From Tepidisphaeraceae bacterium (GTDB lineage Bacteria > Planctomycetota > Phycisphaerae > Tepidisphaerales > Tepidisphaeraceae), in assembly GCA_035998445.1 (NCBI GenBank), contig DASYHQ010000041.1:1-64000 (forward strand): 64,000 bases of DNA. The letters run 5' to 3'. Of the stretch, positions 16,730 to 24,226 are shown piece after piece. Both the position numbers and the translations under genes were made by a program. Below the pieces are notes generated by a model that saw nothing but the letters and a program-made list of their open reading frames with translations, was not told the origin of the DNA and did not search any database. Within the stretch, counting starts at the first letter, position 1. Each line of letters opens with the position of its first letter.

Positions 16730-16778
16730 CTTCCCGTGTTCTCCATTCCGCAATCGGCAATCCGAACTCCGCAATCCC
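16672..16778. repeat. PR8-like inverted repeat over the ATPase 3' end
   Basis: GAATTGCGGAGTGCGGATCT pairs loosely with AATCCGAACTCCGCAATCCC, with TTCCGCAATCGGCAATCC between. It covers the last codons of the ATPase and the spacer up to the permease ATG. Related words occur at 39303-39412. Confidence 0.7.
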
Positions 16779-18335
16779 ATGAACCTCTTCCAGATCATCC
16801 TCAAGAACATGCGTCAGCGGGCGCTGGGCACGTGGCTGACGTTGCTGTCGGTCACGCTCGGCGTGGCGCTGGCGATCGCGGTGCTCATCGTCTACCGCGA
16901 GGGCAAGTCGCTCTTCGGGCAGACCGAGTTCGGGTACGACGTCATCATCGGTGTGAACCGCGGCTCGCCAATGCAGCTGGTCATGAACACGGTCTACCAC
17001 ATCGACCAGAGCCCCGGGAACATCCCGTACAGCATGTACGAGATGCTGGTGACCGACAACCAGTACCGCCGCAACGTGAAGATCGCGGTGCCGATCGCGG
17101 TGGGGGACAGCTACCTGAACCACCGCATCGTCGCCACGCTGCCGAAGATGTTCGGCTTCGAGAACGACGGTAAGACCCCGCTGCCCGCCGACAGCATCAT
17201 CCGGTACTCTGGCGACAAAGCGTACGAGTTCGAGACCGGCGGCAGCTTTCACGCCGACAAGTTCGAGGCCGTCATTGGCGCCGATGTGCCGCAGATGAGC
17301 GGGCTCGACATGGGCGGCACGTTCCAGATGACGCACGGCGTCCCCGAGCCCAACGCAGAGCCCGACGTACACGACGAGACCTGGAAGGTCGTCGGCCGGC
17401 TGAAGAAGACCGGCACTGCGATCGACCGCGTGATCTTCATCCCGCTCATCACGTTCTACTGCGTGCCCGACCACGAGGAGGGCCTTAGCGCCCAGGCGAT
17501 GATCCGGGCCGGCATCGACCCCACGAAACTGCCCGAGGAACTGCAGCCGAAGCCCGACACGCACGCGCACGACCACGGGCCCGCGACCCAAGGCGACGCG
17601 GCCGACGACCATGACGATCACGCCGTGACCGACGACCACGATGATCATGCCGTGACCGATGATCACGACGACCATGCCGAGGCCGGCCATGGTCATGGGC
17701 ACAACCACGACCATCACGACCACGTCTACCACATCAACGACGACGGCACGGTCGAACTGCACATGCCCAAGGACCAGTGGGCGCTCTCGGCCGTTCTCGT
17801 GAAGGCGCGCGGCGGGGACAGCAGCGCGTTTCGCGCCAACGAATTAATGTACATGTTCCGCGTGCGCAACGAGGCGCTGGCGGTGAACCCGGCCCAGGTG
17901 ATGCGAGAGTTTTTTGACACGTTCTTACGCAGCAGCACGCTGGTGCTGCTGCTGGTGAGCGCGCTGGTGACGATCGTCGCCGCGGTGGGCATTCTGGTGA
18001 GCATCTACAACTCGGTGGCCGCCCGACGGCGGGAGATCGCCATCCTGCGGGCGCTGGGCGCTACGCGCGCTAAAGTTTTGTCGATCATCTGCTTAGAGGC
18101 GGGCCTGATCGGCTTGGTCGGGGGCCTGTTGGGGCTGGTGCTGGGTCATGCGGTGGCGGCGGTGGGGTCGGGATACATGAAGGCGTTTTTGGGTCAAAGC
18201 ATCCGATGGACGACGATCGACGAGCGTGAACTGCTATACTTGGTTGGCGTAGTTGTTTTGGCCACCCTCGCCGGCCTCGTTCCCGCCGCCGCCGCGTATA
18301 AAACGCCGGTGGCGACGAACTTGGTGCCGAGCTGA
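16779..18335 (+). CDS. MacB/FtsX-type ABC permease with histidine-rich extracytoplasmic loop
   Basis: A 518-residue permease. There is one membrane segment near residues 14-36 (WLTLLSVTLGVALAIAVLIV), a large extracytoplasmic domain, and three C-terminal segments with the conserved turn YNSVAARRREIAILRALGAT. Residues about 260-316 hold roughly 17 histidines in DDHDDHAVT repeats (27-base DNA repeats at 17602-17682) and an HGHGHNHDHHDH cluster. This resembles Zn/Ni/Cu-binding loops and is not usual in MacB-type permeases. It is preceded by its ATPase and followed by two DUF3299 genes. I infer periplasmic zinc (or similar metal) capture. Confidence 0.9.
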   Translation: MNLFQIILKNMRQRALGTWLTLLSVTLGVALAIAVLIVYREGKSLFGQTEFGYDVIIGVNRGSPMQLVMNTVYHIDQSPGNIPYSMYEMLVTDNQYRRNVKIAVPIAVGDSYLNHRIVATLPKMFGFENDGKTPLPADSIIRYSGDKAYEFETGGSFHADKFEAVIGADVPQMSGLDMGGTFQMTHGVPEPNAEPDVHDETWKVVGRLKKTGTAIDRVIFIPLITFYCVPDHEEGLSAQAMIRAGIDPTKLPEELQPKPDTHAHDHGPATQGDAADDHDDHAVTDDHDDHAVTDDHDDHAEAGHGHGHNHDHHDHVYHINDDGTVELHMPKDQWALSAVLVKARGGDSSAFRANELMYMFRVRNEALAVNPAQVMREFFDTFLRSSTLVLLLVSALVTIVAAVGILVSIYNSVAARRREIAILRALGATRAKVLSIICLEAGLIGLVGGLLGLVLGHAVAAVGSGYMKAFLGQSIRWTTIDERELLYLVGVVVLATLAGLVPAAAAYKTPVATNLVPS

Positions 18336-18340
18336 TTTCT

Positions 18341-18460
18341 GGTCCCTCTCCCATGTACTCATGGGAGAGGCTAGGTGAGGGTGATTTCGAACTGCTGACG
18401 GTTCTCGGTAGAACGAAGTCACCCTCACCTAGCCTCTCCCGGCGTACCGGGAGAGGGACC
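18341..18460. repeat. PR2 dispersed palindrome, intact copy
   Basis: Arms GGTCCCTCTCCCATGTACTC and CCCGGCGTACCGGGAGAGGG with the loop TTCGAACTGCTGACGGTTCTC. It sits between the permease and the first DUF3299 gene. Confidence 0.92.
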
Positions 18461-18491
18461 GGAGCGCGATCTACTGAATGTGAGTTAACTC

Positions 18492-19247
18492 ATGGTACGT
18501 CACCTCCTGATCTTCACCCTCGCCCTTGCCCCGACCGTGGCATTCGGGCAGACCACACAACCGGCCGCCGCCGACGCACCGGCCGCTGCCGCCGCCGCGC
18601 CACTACCGGCCGATTACGAGCTGCGCACGATGCAGGCGTTCGCCAACAGCGAGTGGCGTAAGTCGCTGACGATGCTGAAGAAGCTCGAGGCATCGCTGGC
18701 CGACAAGCCCGACAAGCTCAAGCAGATCCAGGAGTACATCCGCGTCGCCGAGCGCAACATCGCCGACCCCAAGGCCGCCGCCGCGTTCGACCCGAAGTCG
18801 ATGCTGGTCAATCCGAACGACCCACCGACCGATCCGGACAAGCGCAAGAAGCACGTCGCGCCCACCGGCGACGCGGTGCTGCCGCTGACGATCAAGGAAC
18901 TGGGCAACTTCCAGTACGACGCCGACAAGGGTGGCAACGTCCCGGCCGACGTGAAGGCGCTCAACGGCGTGAAGGTGCGGCTCAGCGGATACATGATCCC
19001 GCTCGACCAGGCCAGCCGCATCACCAATTTCGCGCTCGTGCCCGATCTGCTCTCCTGCTGCTTCGGCGCGCCGCCGTCACTGCAGCACATGGTCGTGGTT
19101 CACGTGCCGCAGGATAAGGGCCTGAACTACTACCCCGACGAGATCGTCTGTGAAGGCACGCTCGTCGTTGAAGAGAAGAAGGACGATGAGTTCATCGTCA
19201 GCCTGTTCGAGCTGAACGTGACGAGCGTGAAGCCAGCGGTCCGGTGA
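18492..19247 (+). CDS. Exported DUF3299 protein
   Basis: A 251-residue protein with a signal peptide (VRHLLIFTLALAPTVAFG), an Ala/Pro-rich linker, a helical region (residues 45-85) and a C-terminal DUF3299 domain: VKVRLSGYMIPLDQASRI, then FALVPDLLSCCFGAPPSLQHMV with a vicinal Cys-Cys near residue 190, and CEGTLVVEEK. DUF3299 proteins often accompany MacB-like ABC genes. The CC pair and PPxxQHxV motif could bind metal (inference). The ATG follows a repeat, so the promoter context is unclear. Confidence 0.88.
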   Translation: MVRHLLIFTLALAPTVAFGQTTQPAAADAPAAAAAAPLPADYELRTMQAFANSEWRKSLTMLKKLEASLADKPDKLKQIQEYIRVAERNIADPKAAAAFDPKSMLVNPNDPPTDPDKRKKHVAPTGDAVLPLTIKELGNFQYDADKGGNVPADVKALNGVKVRLSGYMIPLDQASRITNFALVPDLLSCCFGAPPSLQHMVVVHVPQDKGLNYYPDEIVCEGTLVVEEKKDDEFIVSLFELNVTSVKPAVR

Positions 19248-19323
19248 TGGGAATCAGAACAGAGATCCTCGCCGCTCGTTATCCTGAGACGGTGTCAAAG
19301 AACGACGCCGCGTCCGCTCCGAC

Positions 19324-19462
19324 CGTGGCATGGGCGTCTCGCCCATGCGTGCGGAGTGGAATGGAAAATTGGATTTATGACCAACAGCGCCGGCCATGCA
19401 GGCAGGCATAAATGAGATTGACTGGCCCCATCGCGAGCATGGGCGAGACGCCCATGCCACGG
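19324..19462. repeat. PR3 palindromic element, copy 2
   Basis: CGTGGCATGGGCGTCTCGCC and GGGCGAGACGCCCATGCCAC bound about 100 unrelated bases. It lies between the two DUF3299 genes. Confidence 0.9.
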
Positions 19463-19515
19463 TGAAGGCAGTCACGATCGGATTGTCGCCTGCAATCCAT
19501 AATGTCGAGGAAGCT

Positions 19516-20043
19516 ATGACATCCACAAACCAAACCAACGTCCCGTTGTCCGAGCGGATCAACTTTCGGCTGCTGGCGTTCTCGATCATCGCGATCGTGC
19601 TGGTCGGCACGCCGATCTACTGGTACGTCGACGAGGTCGTCAGTGGCGGCATCAAGGTGCGCGGCGACGTGACCGAGGTGAACCTGAAGGCCATGAGCAC
19701 CTTCCCGTTCGACCAGGTCAAAGGCACCATCGAGGACGTCCCCGAACGCTGGCGCGCGCTGGACGGCAAGAAGGTCGAACTGGTCGGCGAGATGTACCTC
19801 GCCAACTCGGCCGGCGATGAGGTTCGCAAGTTCGACCTCGTCTACAGCATCGCCAAGTGCTGCTTCAGCGGCCCGCCGCAGATCCAGCACTTCGTGCAGG
19901 CCACCGGCCGCGACGGCAAGGCGCTACCGTACTACCAGGGCCTGGTGAAGGTCACCGGCACGCTGCACGTAAACGTGAAGCGAGGACCGGAACGCGTGGA
20001 AACCGTCTACCAGATGGTGGTGGATTCGATTCAACAGGGGTAG
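19516..20043 (+). CDS. Membrane-anchored DUF3299-like protein
   Basis: A 175-residue protein with one N-terminal membrane anchor (FRLLAFSIIAIVLVGTPIYW, residues 17-36) and a periplasmic DUF3299-like domain: KKVELVGEMYLANSAGDEV, then LVYSIAKCCFSGPPQIQHFV, again with a CC pair and PPxxQHxV. It is a paralogue of the protein at 18492. The ATG at 19516 has GAGGAA upstream. It completes an ATPase-permease-DUF3299-DUF3299 cluster. Confidence 0.82.
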   Translation: MTSTNQTNVPLSERINFRLLAFSIIAIVLVGTPIYWYVDEVVSGGIKVRGDVTEVNLKAMSTFPFDQVKGTIEDVPERWRALDGKKVELVGEMYLANSAGDEVRKFDLVYSIAKCCFSGPPQIQHFVQATGRDGKALPYYQGLVKVTGTLHVNVKRGPERVETVYQMVVDSIQQG

Positions 20044-20131
20044 TGGGGGAACGTCAGTACCGTGCGCGTGCAATGCGAATGGATCGGTCGTTCTGAGAGG
20101 GTGTCAACGAACATCGTCGCGGATGTCTTCC

Positions 20132-20268
20132 CGTGGCATGGGCGTCTCGCCCATGCGTGTGGACTGGAACTGGAAGCTCTATTTGTTGGCTGCTGCGCCG
20201 ACCGAGCCGCTGCAACCAATCGTGTCGTTCGGCCTCACGGCACGCATGGGCGAGACGCCCATGCCACG
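20132..20268. repeat. PR3 palindromic element, copy 3
   Basis: CGTGGCATGGGCGTCTCGCC and GGGCGAGACGCCCATGCCAC again bound a loop of about 95 bases. It lies between the second DUF3299 gene and the convergent Fur-family gene. Confidence 0.9.
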
Positions 20269-20358
20269 GCCGGAGCGGCCGCGGTCTTCAACACCTATCA
20301 AGGATGACGATTAGCGGCAGGGCGGCAGCACGCTGCCAACTGTTGCGCGCCGCCTATG

Positions 20359-20808
20359 TCACTCGGCGTCGTCGGCCTTGCTGCACTTGGGGCAGGAGCC
20401 GTGGAGCGTGACTTCGGGGTAGGTGATGCGGTAGTCGGATTCCACCTTCATCGACTGGACGAAGTTGGTCGGGATCTGGGCCGCGTCGAGGCATTCGACC
20501 TCGCCGCAGTCGTCGCAGACGAAGTGGGGGTGGCTGTGGTTGGCCGCGTGCTGGCGGGTCGCGGCGTCGCCGATCGCGTAGCGCCACGAGCGATCCTCGC
20601 CGCGCACGCGGTGGATGATCTTCTTGTCGACAAACGTGTTCAGCGTGCGGTAGACCGTCACGCGGTCGATGTGGCTCGACAGCTTGCCAATGATCTCGGC
20701 GGCGTCCAGCGGATGCTTCCCACCCGCCAACACGTCCAGCACGCCCAGTCGGACCGGGGTTCGGCGCAAGTCGTGGGCCTTCAGAATGACTTCGGCAGGG
20801 CTGGGCAT
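20359..20808 (-). CDS. Fur-family metalloregulator (Zur-like candidate)
   Basis: A 149-residue protein. The winged-helix domain has recognition helix DRVTVYRTLNTFVD (48-61). The dimerisation domain has HSHPHFVCDDCGEVECL (residues 91-107) and HGSCPKC (136-142), giving the structural zinc pairs C98/C101 and C139/C142. The ATG at 20808 is chosen because the open frame upstream is repeat DNA. Sequence alone does not separate Fur, Zur and PerR. Placement next to a His-rich ABC transporter suggests Zur (inference). It is convergent with that cluster. Confidence 0.9.
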   Translation of the reverse strand: MPSPAEVILKAHDLRRTPVRLGVLDVLAGGKHPLDAAEIIGKLSSHIDRVTVYRTLNTFVDKKIIHRVRGEDRSWRYAIGDAATRQHAANHSHPHFVCDDCGEVECLDAAQIPTNFVQSMKVESDYRITYPEVTLHGSCPKCSKADDAE

Positions 20809-21104
20809 GTCCCCATATCGTAGTAGCGCAGGCCGTGCGAGGAAAGCGGCGGGGGAAAGTGGGAAGTGGAAAGCGAATGCTGGCCAGGCACGCTCGCCGG
20901 CCAAATAGACTTGTCGTCCTGCCGGGGCGCTTACGAAGTAAGACGACGTCGCTCCGGTCCCTCTCCCGGTACGCCGGGAGAGGTTAGGTGAGGGTGATTT
21001 CGAACGGCGAAGTGTCCACGAATGGGCACGAATCAACACGAATGGGAAGAGGCAAGATTGGGCATTTACCTACTTGACGCACTCCTGAGCAAGCGATTGT
21101 CTCT

Positions 21105-21401
21105 CCGGTCCCCTCTCCCGGCATTCCGGGGGAGGGTTAGGCACCGTCTGACGTATCGCGCGTGGGCGAGAAGCTTGTCATCCCGACCCTAGAGGTAGCG
21201 ACCCGACCCATCTCCCCACGGGCGTGAATCGCTCGTCATTCGAGATCCCTCAGGTCGCTACCGCTCCCATCGGGATGACAACCACGCAGATGGGCACTCA
21301 CTTTGATTCGTCAGACAGTGCCTAGGGTGGGGCATAGCGTGGACGCGTCTAAACCGACCCCCTCTCTAGCCCTCCCCCGCGAGTACACGGGAGAGGGGAC
21401 C
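21105..21401. repeat. Inner PR2 element split by PR1
   Basis: The left arm CGGTCCCCTCTCCCGGCATT with GGGGGAGGGTTAGGCAC pairs with the right arm GTGCCTAGG near 21316 and CCCTCCCCCGCGAGTACACG near 21370. CGTCTGACG and CGTCAGACAG form a further complementary pair just inside. The PR1 copy at 21176-21281 lies in its middle. Confidence 0.78.
21176..21281. repeat. PR1 dispersed palindrome, copy 2
   Basis: TGTCATCCCGACCCTAGAGG pairs with CGCTCCCATCGGGATGACA; inner GAGATCCCTCAGGTCGCTAC is identical in other copies. The left arm is more diverged than the right. Confidence 0.88.
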
Positions 21402-21524
21402 AGAGCAGTGAATCAAGTATGTTGTCGCCCCAGATTGCTTCGCTCTTATTCGTGTTCCTTCGTGCCCATTCGTGGGCACTCCGCCGTTCGAAGTCACCCT
21501 CACCTAATGCGCTGGCAAAAGCCA

Positions 21525-21628
21525 TGTCATCCCGATGGGGGCCTTGGCGACCCGAGGGATCTCGAACCACGGACGGCTCTCAGCCTTGGGAGATCCCTCA
21601 GGTCGCTACCGCTCCCTTCAGGATGACA
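21525..21628. repeat. PR1 dispersed palindrome, copy 3
   Basis: TGTCATCCCGATGGGGGCCT pairs with CCGCTCCCTTCAGGATGACA. The following bases (21664-21713: ACAACCACGCAGATGAGCAC to CGTCAGACAG) repeat 21280-21322 in direct orientation. Confidence 0.88.
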
Positions 21629-21724
21629 TTGGGTTCTTTTCCGCTAGCCTTTAGGCTCCCATCGGGGTGACAACCACGCAGATGAGCACTCGCGTTGATC
21701 CGTCAGACAGGGCCGCGCCTGCAA

Positions 21725-22795
21725 TTACTTCACCTCGACCGGCTGGCCGTTCTTCTTGGCCGACTCGTACATGGCCAGGATGATCGCGACGGCCTTGCGG
21801 GCCTCGGGGCCGTTGGTGTCGGCTTCCTGGCCGGCTTCCCAGCGTTCCAGGATGTGCACGATGTTGTGGCCGTGCATGTCCAGCGGCACGTCGGTCGCGC
21901 TGGAGCCACCGGCGGTGCTGGTGGCCTTGCCGGCGCCCGGACCGAGGCGCTCGCGCAGGGCCTCGTCCTCGGGCGTCTCGTTGCGGAACTTGTAGCGGAC
22001 GAGGCTGTTTTCACTGACCGCGTGACCGTCGCCGCCGCCCACTTCCAGGCGCACGGCGCCACCGGGGTACATCGCCGTGCTGCCGACGATCGTGCCGAAC
22101 GCGCCGTTCTGAAACTGCAGCGAGCAGCTGAGCGTGTCCTCGACCTCGATCTCCGGGTGAATGCGGCTGCTGGCGTAGGCGCTGACCTGCTTCACCGGGC
22201 CGACGACCCATTGAATGAGGTCGACCGCGTGCACCGACTGGTTCATGATCGCGCCACCGCCGTCCAGCTTCCACGTGCCGCGCCAGCCGCCCTCGCGGTA
22301 GTACTGGTCGGACCGGTACCACGGCGTCATCGAACCGGCCCAGGCGATGGTGCCAAACCGACCGGCGTCGGCGGCATCCTTCAGCGCGCGGTTGGCGCCG
22401 TTCCAGCGGTTCTGGAAGATGCCCGCCAGCTTCACGCCCTTCTTGCTGGCCGCGGCGATGATCTTGTCGATGCGCTCGAGGCTGATCTCCATCGGCTTCT
22501 CGACGATCACATGCTTGCCCGCCTCGATCGCCATGATGGCCGGGTCCATGTGGTTGCCGCTGGGCGTGCAGACGTGGACGACCTCCAACTCAGGGTGCTT
22601 GGCAAGCATTTCGGCCTCGTCGGCGTAGACCTTCACGCCGGTGATCTTGTGCTTGTCGAGCGACGCCTGCGCCTTGGCCGTATCCTGATCGCACACCGCC
22701 ACGAGCTGGGTGTTGGGGATCTGGTTGATCAACCGGACGTGCCAATCGCCGACCACGCCCACACCGACCACTGCGTTCCGCCACATCTTTGCCAT
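21725..22795 (-). CDS. Gfo/Idh/MocA-family NAD(P)-dependent oxidoreductase
   Basis: A 356-residue enzyme. The N-terminal Rossmann fold (NAVVGVGVVGDWHVRLINQ, residues 6-24) is followed by the EKP motif KHVIVEKPMEISLERID near residue 95, the catalytic-region HAVDLIQWVVG near 190, and a C-terminal beta-sheet domain. The family acts on sugars, inositols or their derivatives; the substrate is not predictable. The ATG at 22795 is preceded by AGGAGC. It may form an operon with tyrS upstream (about 100 bases). Confidence 0.9.
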   Translation of the reverse strand: MAKMWRNAVVGVGVVGDWHVRLINQIPNTQLVAVCDQDTAKAQASLDKHKITGVKVYADEAEMLAKHPELEVVHVCTPSGNHMDPAIMAIEAGKHVIVEKPMEISLERIDKIIAAASKKGVKLAGIFQNRWNGANRALKDAADAGRFGTIAWAGSMTPWYRSDQYYREGGWRGTWKLDGGGAIMNQSVHAVDLIQWVVGPVKQVSAYASSRIHPEIEVEDTLSCSLQFQNGAFGTIVGSTAMYPGGAVRLEVGGGDGHAVSENSLVRYKFRNETPEDEALRERLGPGAGKATSTAGGSSATDVPLDMHGHNIVHILERWEAGQEADTNGPEARKAVAIILAMYESAKKNGQPVEVK

Positions 22796-22892
22796 CGAAA
22801 GTGCTCCTGAAGGGTGAGAAGAATGAGCGGGAAAGGGTAAGGGCATCGGCTGGGCAGTACAAGGCTGGACGAGCGCGCCCCGATCCTGTCGC

Positions 22893-24104
22893 CTACACCC
22901 GCACCCGCGCGAACCGTCGGCCGAGCTTCACGACGGTTGGCTCGGCGGTGATCGTGAATTCCTTCTGCGGGTCGGTGACCTTCTCGCCGTTGATGCTGAC
23001 GGCGCCCTCCTTCACCTTGCGGGTGCCCTCGCCGTTGCTGGTGGCCAGTTTGGCCAGCACGAGCAGCGGGCCGATCTTGTGCGGGCCGGCGGGCACGGTG
23101 AACTCGGGCATCTCGTCGGGGACTTCCTTCTTCACAAACTGCTGGATGAACTCGGCTTCCGCAGTCGCCGCGGCTTGGTCGTCGTGCAGCCAGGCGATGA
23201 TGTGCTTGGCCAGCCGCACTTTTGCGTCGCGCGGCTTGGTGGCGATCTGCTGGCGGATCTCGTCGAGCGGCAGTGTGGTCAGCAGTTGGTAGTAGCTTTC
23301 CATCAGGCTGTCGGGCAGGCTCATGATCTTGCCGAACATGCCGTTGGGGCCGCTCGGTGGGTCGGTCAGGCCGATGTAGTTGCCGAGCGACTTGCTCATC
23401 TTCTTCGTGCCGTCGAGACCGACCAAGAGCGGCGTGACGATGACGATCTGACCCGCCAGCGCGTCGTCGGGCTGTTCCTCCTGCTGAAACTCCCGGCCGA
23501 CCATGTTGTTGAACAGCTGGTCGCTGCCGCCCATCTCCACGTCGGCTTCGATCGCCACGCTGTCCCAGCCTTGCAGCAAAGGGTAGAGGATCTCGTGCAG
23601 CCGCACGTCGGTTCCCTCGGCGTAGCGCTTGGCGAAGTCCTCGCGCGTCAGCACCTGCGCGACGGTCTTTCGGCTGGCGAGCTTAATGATGTCGACCAGC
23701 CCCATCTTGCCGAGCCACTCGCTGTTGAAGCGAATCTCCAGATGCTCGGGATCGGTGCGCAGGACCTTGTCGATCTGCGCAACGTACGTCTTAGCGTTGC
23801 TGTCGATCTCGTCACCGCTCAATGGCGGGCGCGTCTTGTTGCGGCCACTGGGATCGCCGACGCGGGCGGTGTAGTCACCGATGATGATGACGGCCTTGTG
23901 GCCCCAGTCCTGGAATTGCCGCACGATGCCCAAGGGCACGGCGTGACCGAGGTGAACGTCCGGCGCGGTGGGGTCCATGCCGAGCTTGATGCGCAGGGGC
24001 TTGCCGGTCTGCTTCGATCGTTCGAGCTTCTTGCGCAAGTCGGCTTCGGGCAGGATGCGTTCGGCGCGTCGGGCGAGGATGGCGAGTTGGTCGTCGGTGG
24101 TCAT
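22893..24104 (-). CDS. tyrS: Tyrosyl-tRNA synthetase
   Basis: A 403-residue class I synthetase that charges tRNA-Tyr. The HIGH-type motif is HLGH (51-54), preceded by RIKLGMDPTAPDV, and KKMSKS lies at 234-239. The DQLFNNMVGREFQ segment near 195 is in the tyrosine-site region. Residues about 340-403 form an S4 RNA-binding domain (EGTRKVKEGAVSINGEKV). The pattern fits the TyrRS type 2 (TyrZ-like) branch. It is complete, with no oddities. Confidence 0.95.
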   Translation of the reverse strand: MTTDDQLAILARRAERILPEADLRKKLERSKQTGKPLRIKLGMDPTAPDVHLGHAVPLGIVRQFQDWGHKAVIIIGDYTARVGDPSGRNKTRPPLSGDEIDSNAKTYVAQIDKVLRTDPEHLEIRFNSEWLGKMGLVDIIKLASRKTVAQVLTREDFAKRYAEGTDVRLHEILYPLLQGWDSVAIEADVEMGGSDQLFNNMVGREFQQEEQPDDALAGQIVIVTPLLVGLDGTKKMSKSLGNYIGLTDPPSGPNGMFGKIMSLPDSLMESYYQLLTTLPLDEIRQQIATKPRDAKVRLAKHIIAWLHDDQAAATAEAEFIQQFVKKEVPDEMPEFTVPAGPHKIGPLLVLAKLATSNGEGTRKVKEGAVSINGEKVTDPQKEFTITAEPTVVKLGRRFARVRV

Positions 24105-24170
24105 GGTATCGCGATGGAGGATAGAGGATACGCCATAGCAAGCAAAGCGAGCCTGATGCGTGTGATCATT

Positions 24171-24226
24171 TAGCCCCGGGCTTGCCCGGGGCCTTCGTCA
24201 ATGCCCCCGGGGCAAGCCCGGGGCTA
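24171..24226. repeat. PR5 palindrome, copy supplying a stop codon
   Basis: TAGCCCCGGGCTTGCCCGGG on the left pairs with CCCCGGGCAAGCCCGGGGCT and a final A. The terminal CTA at 24224-24226 is the TAG stop of the protease gene on the minus strand. Other copies are at 30834 and 52645, with a half copy in radA. Confidence 0.9.

Larger units (their letters stand above)
20955..21510. repeat. Outer PR2 element holding nested elements
   Basis: The left PR2 arm (20955-21007, CGGTCCCTCTCCCGGTACGC to GATTTCGAACGGCG) and the remaining right arm (21481-21510, CCGCCGTTCGAAGTCACCCT) are complementary and 470 bases apart. Between them lie PR7 arms (21011-21050 and 21434-21480), inside those a second PR2 pair (21105 and 21355), and inside that a PR1 element. 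Confidence 0.8.

Noticed and set aside
20810-21039. 77-residue N-terminal extension of the Fur-family protein
   Set aside because: It is encoded by PR2/PR7 repeat DNA; the family starts near the ATG at 20808.
21303-21670. Small plus-strand frames in the repeat mosaic
   Set aside because: They are translations of PR1/PR2/PR7 text that also appear as spurious peptides at other copies.
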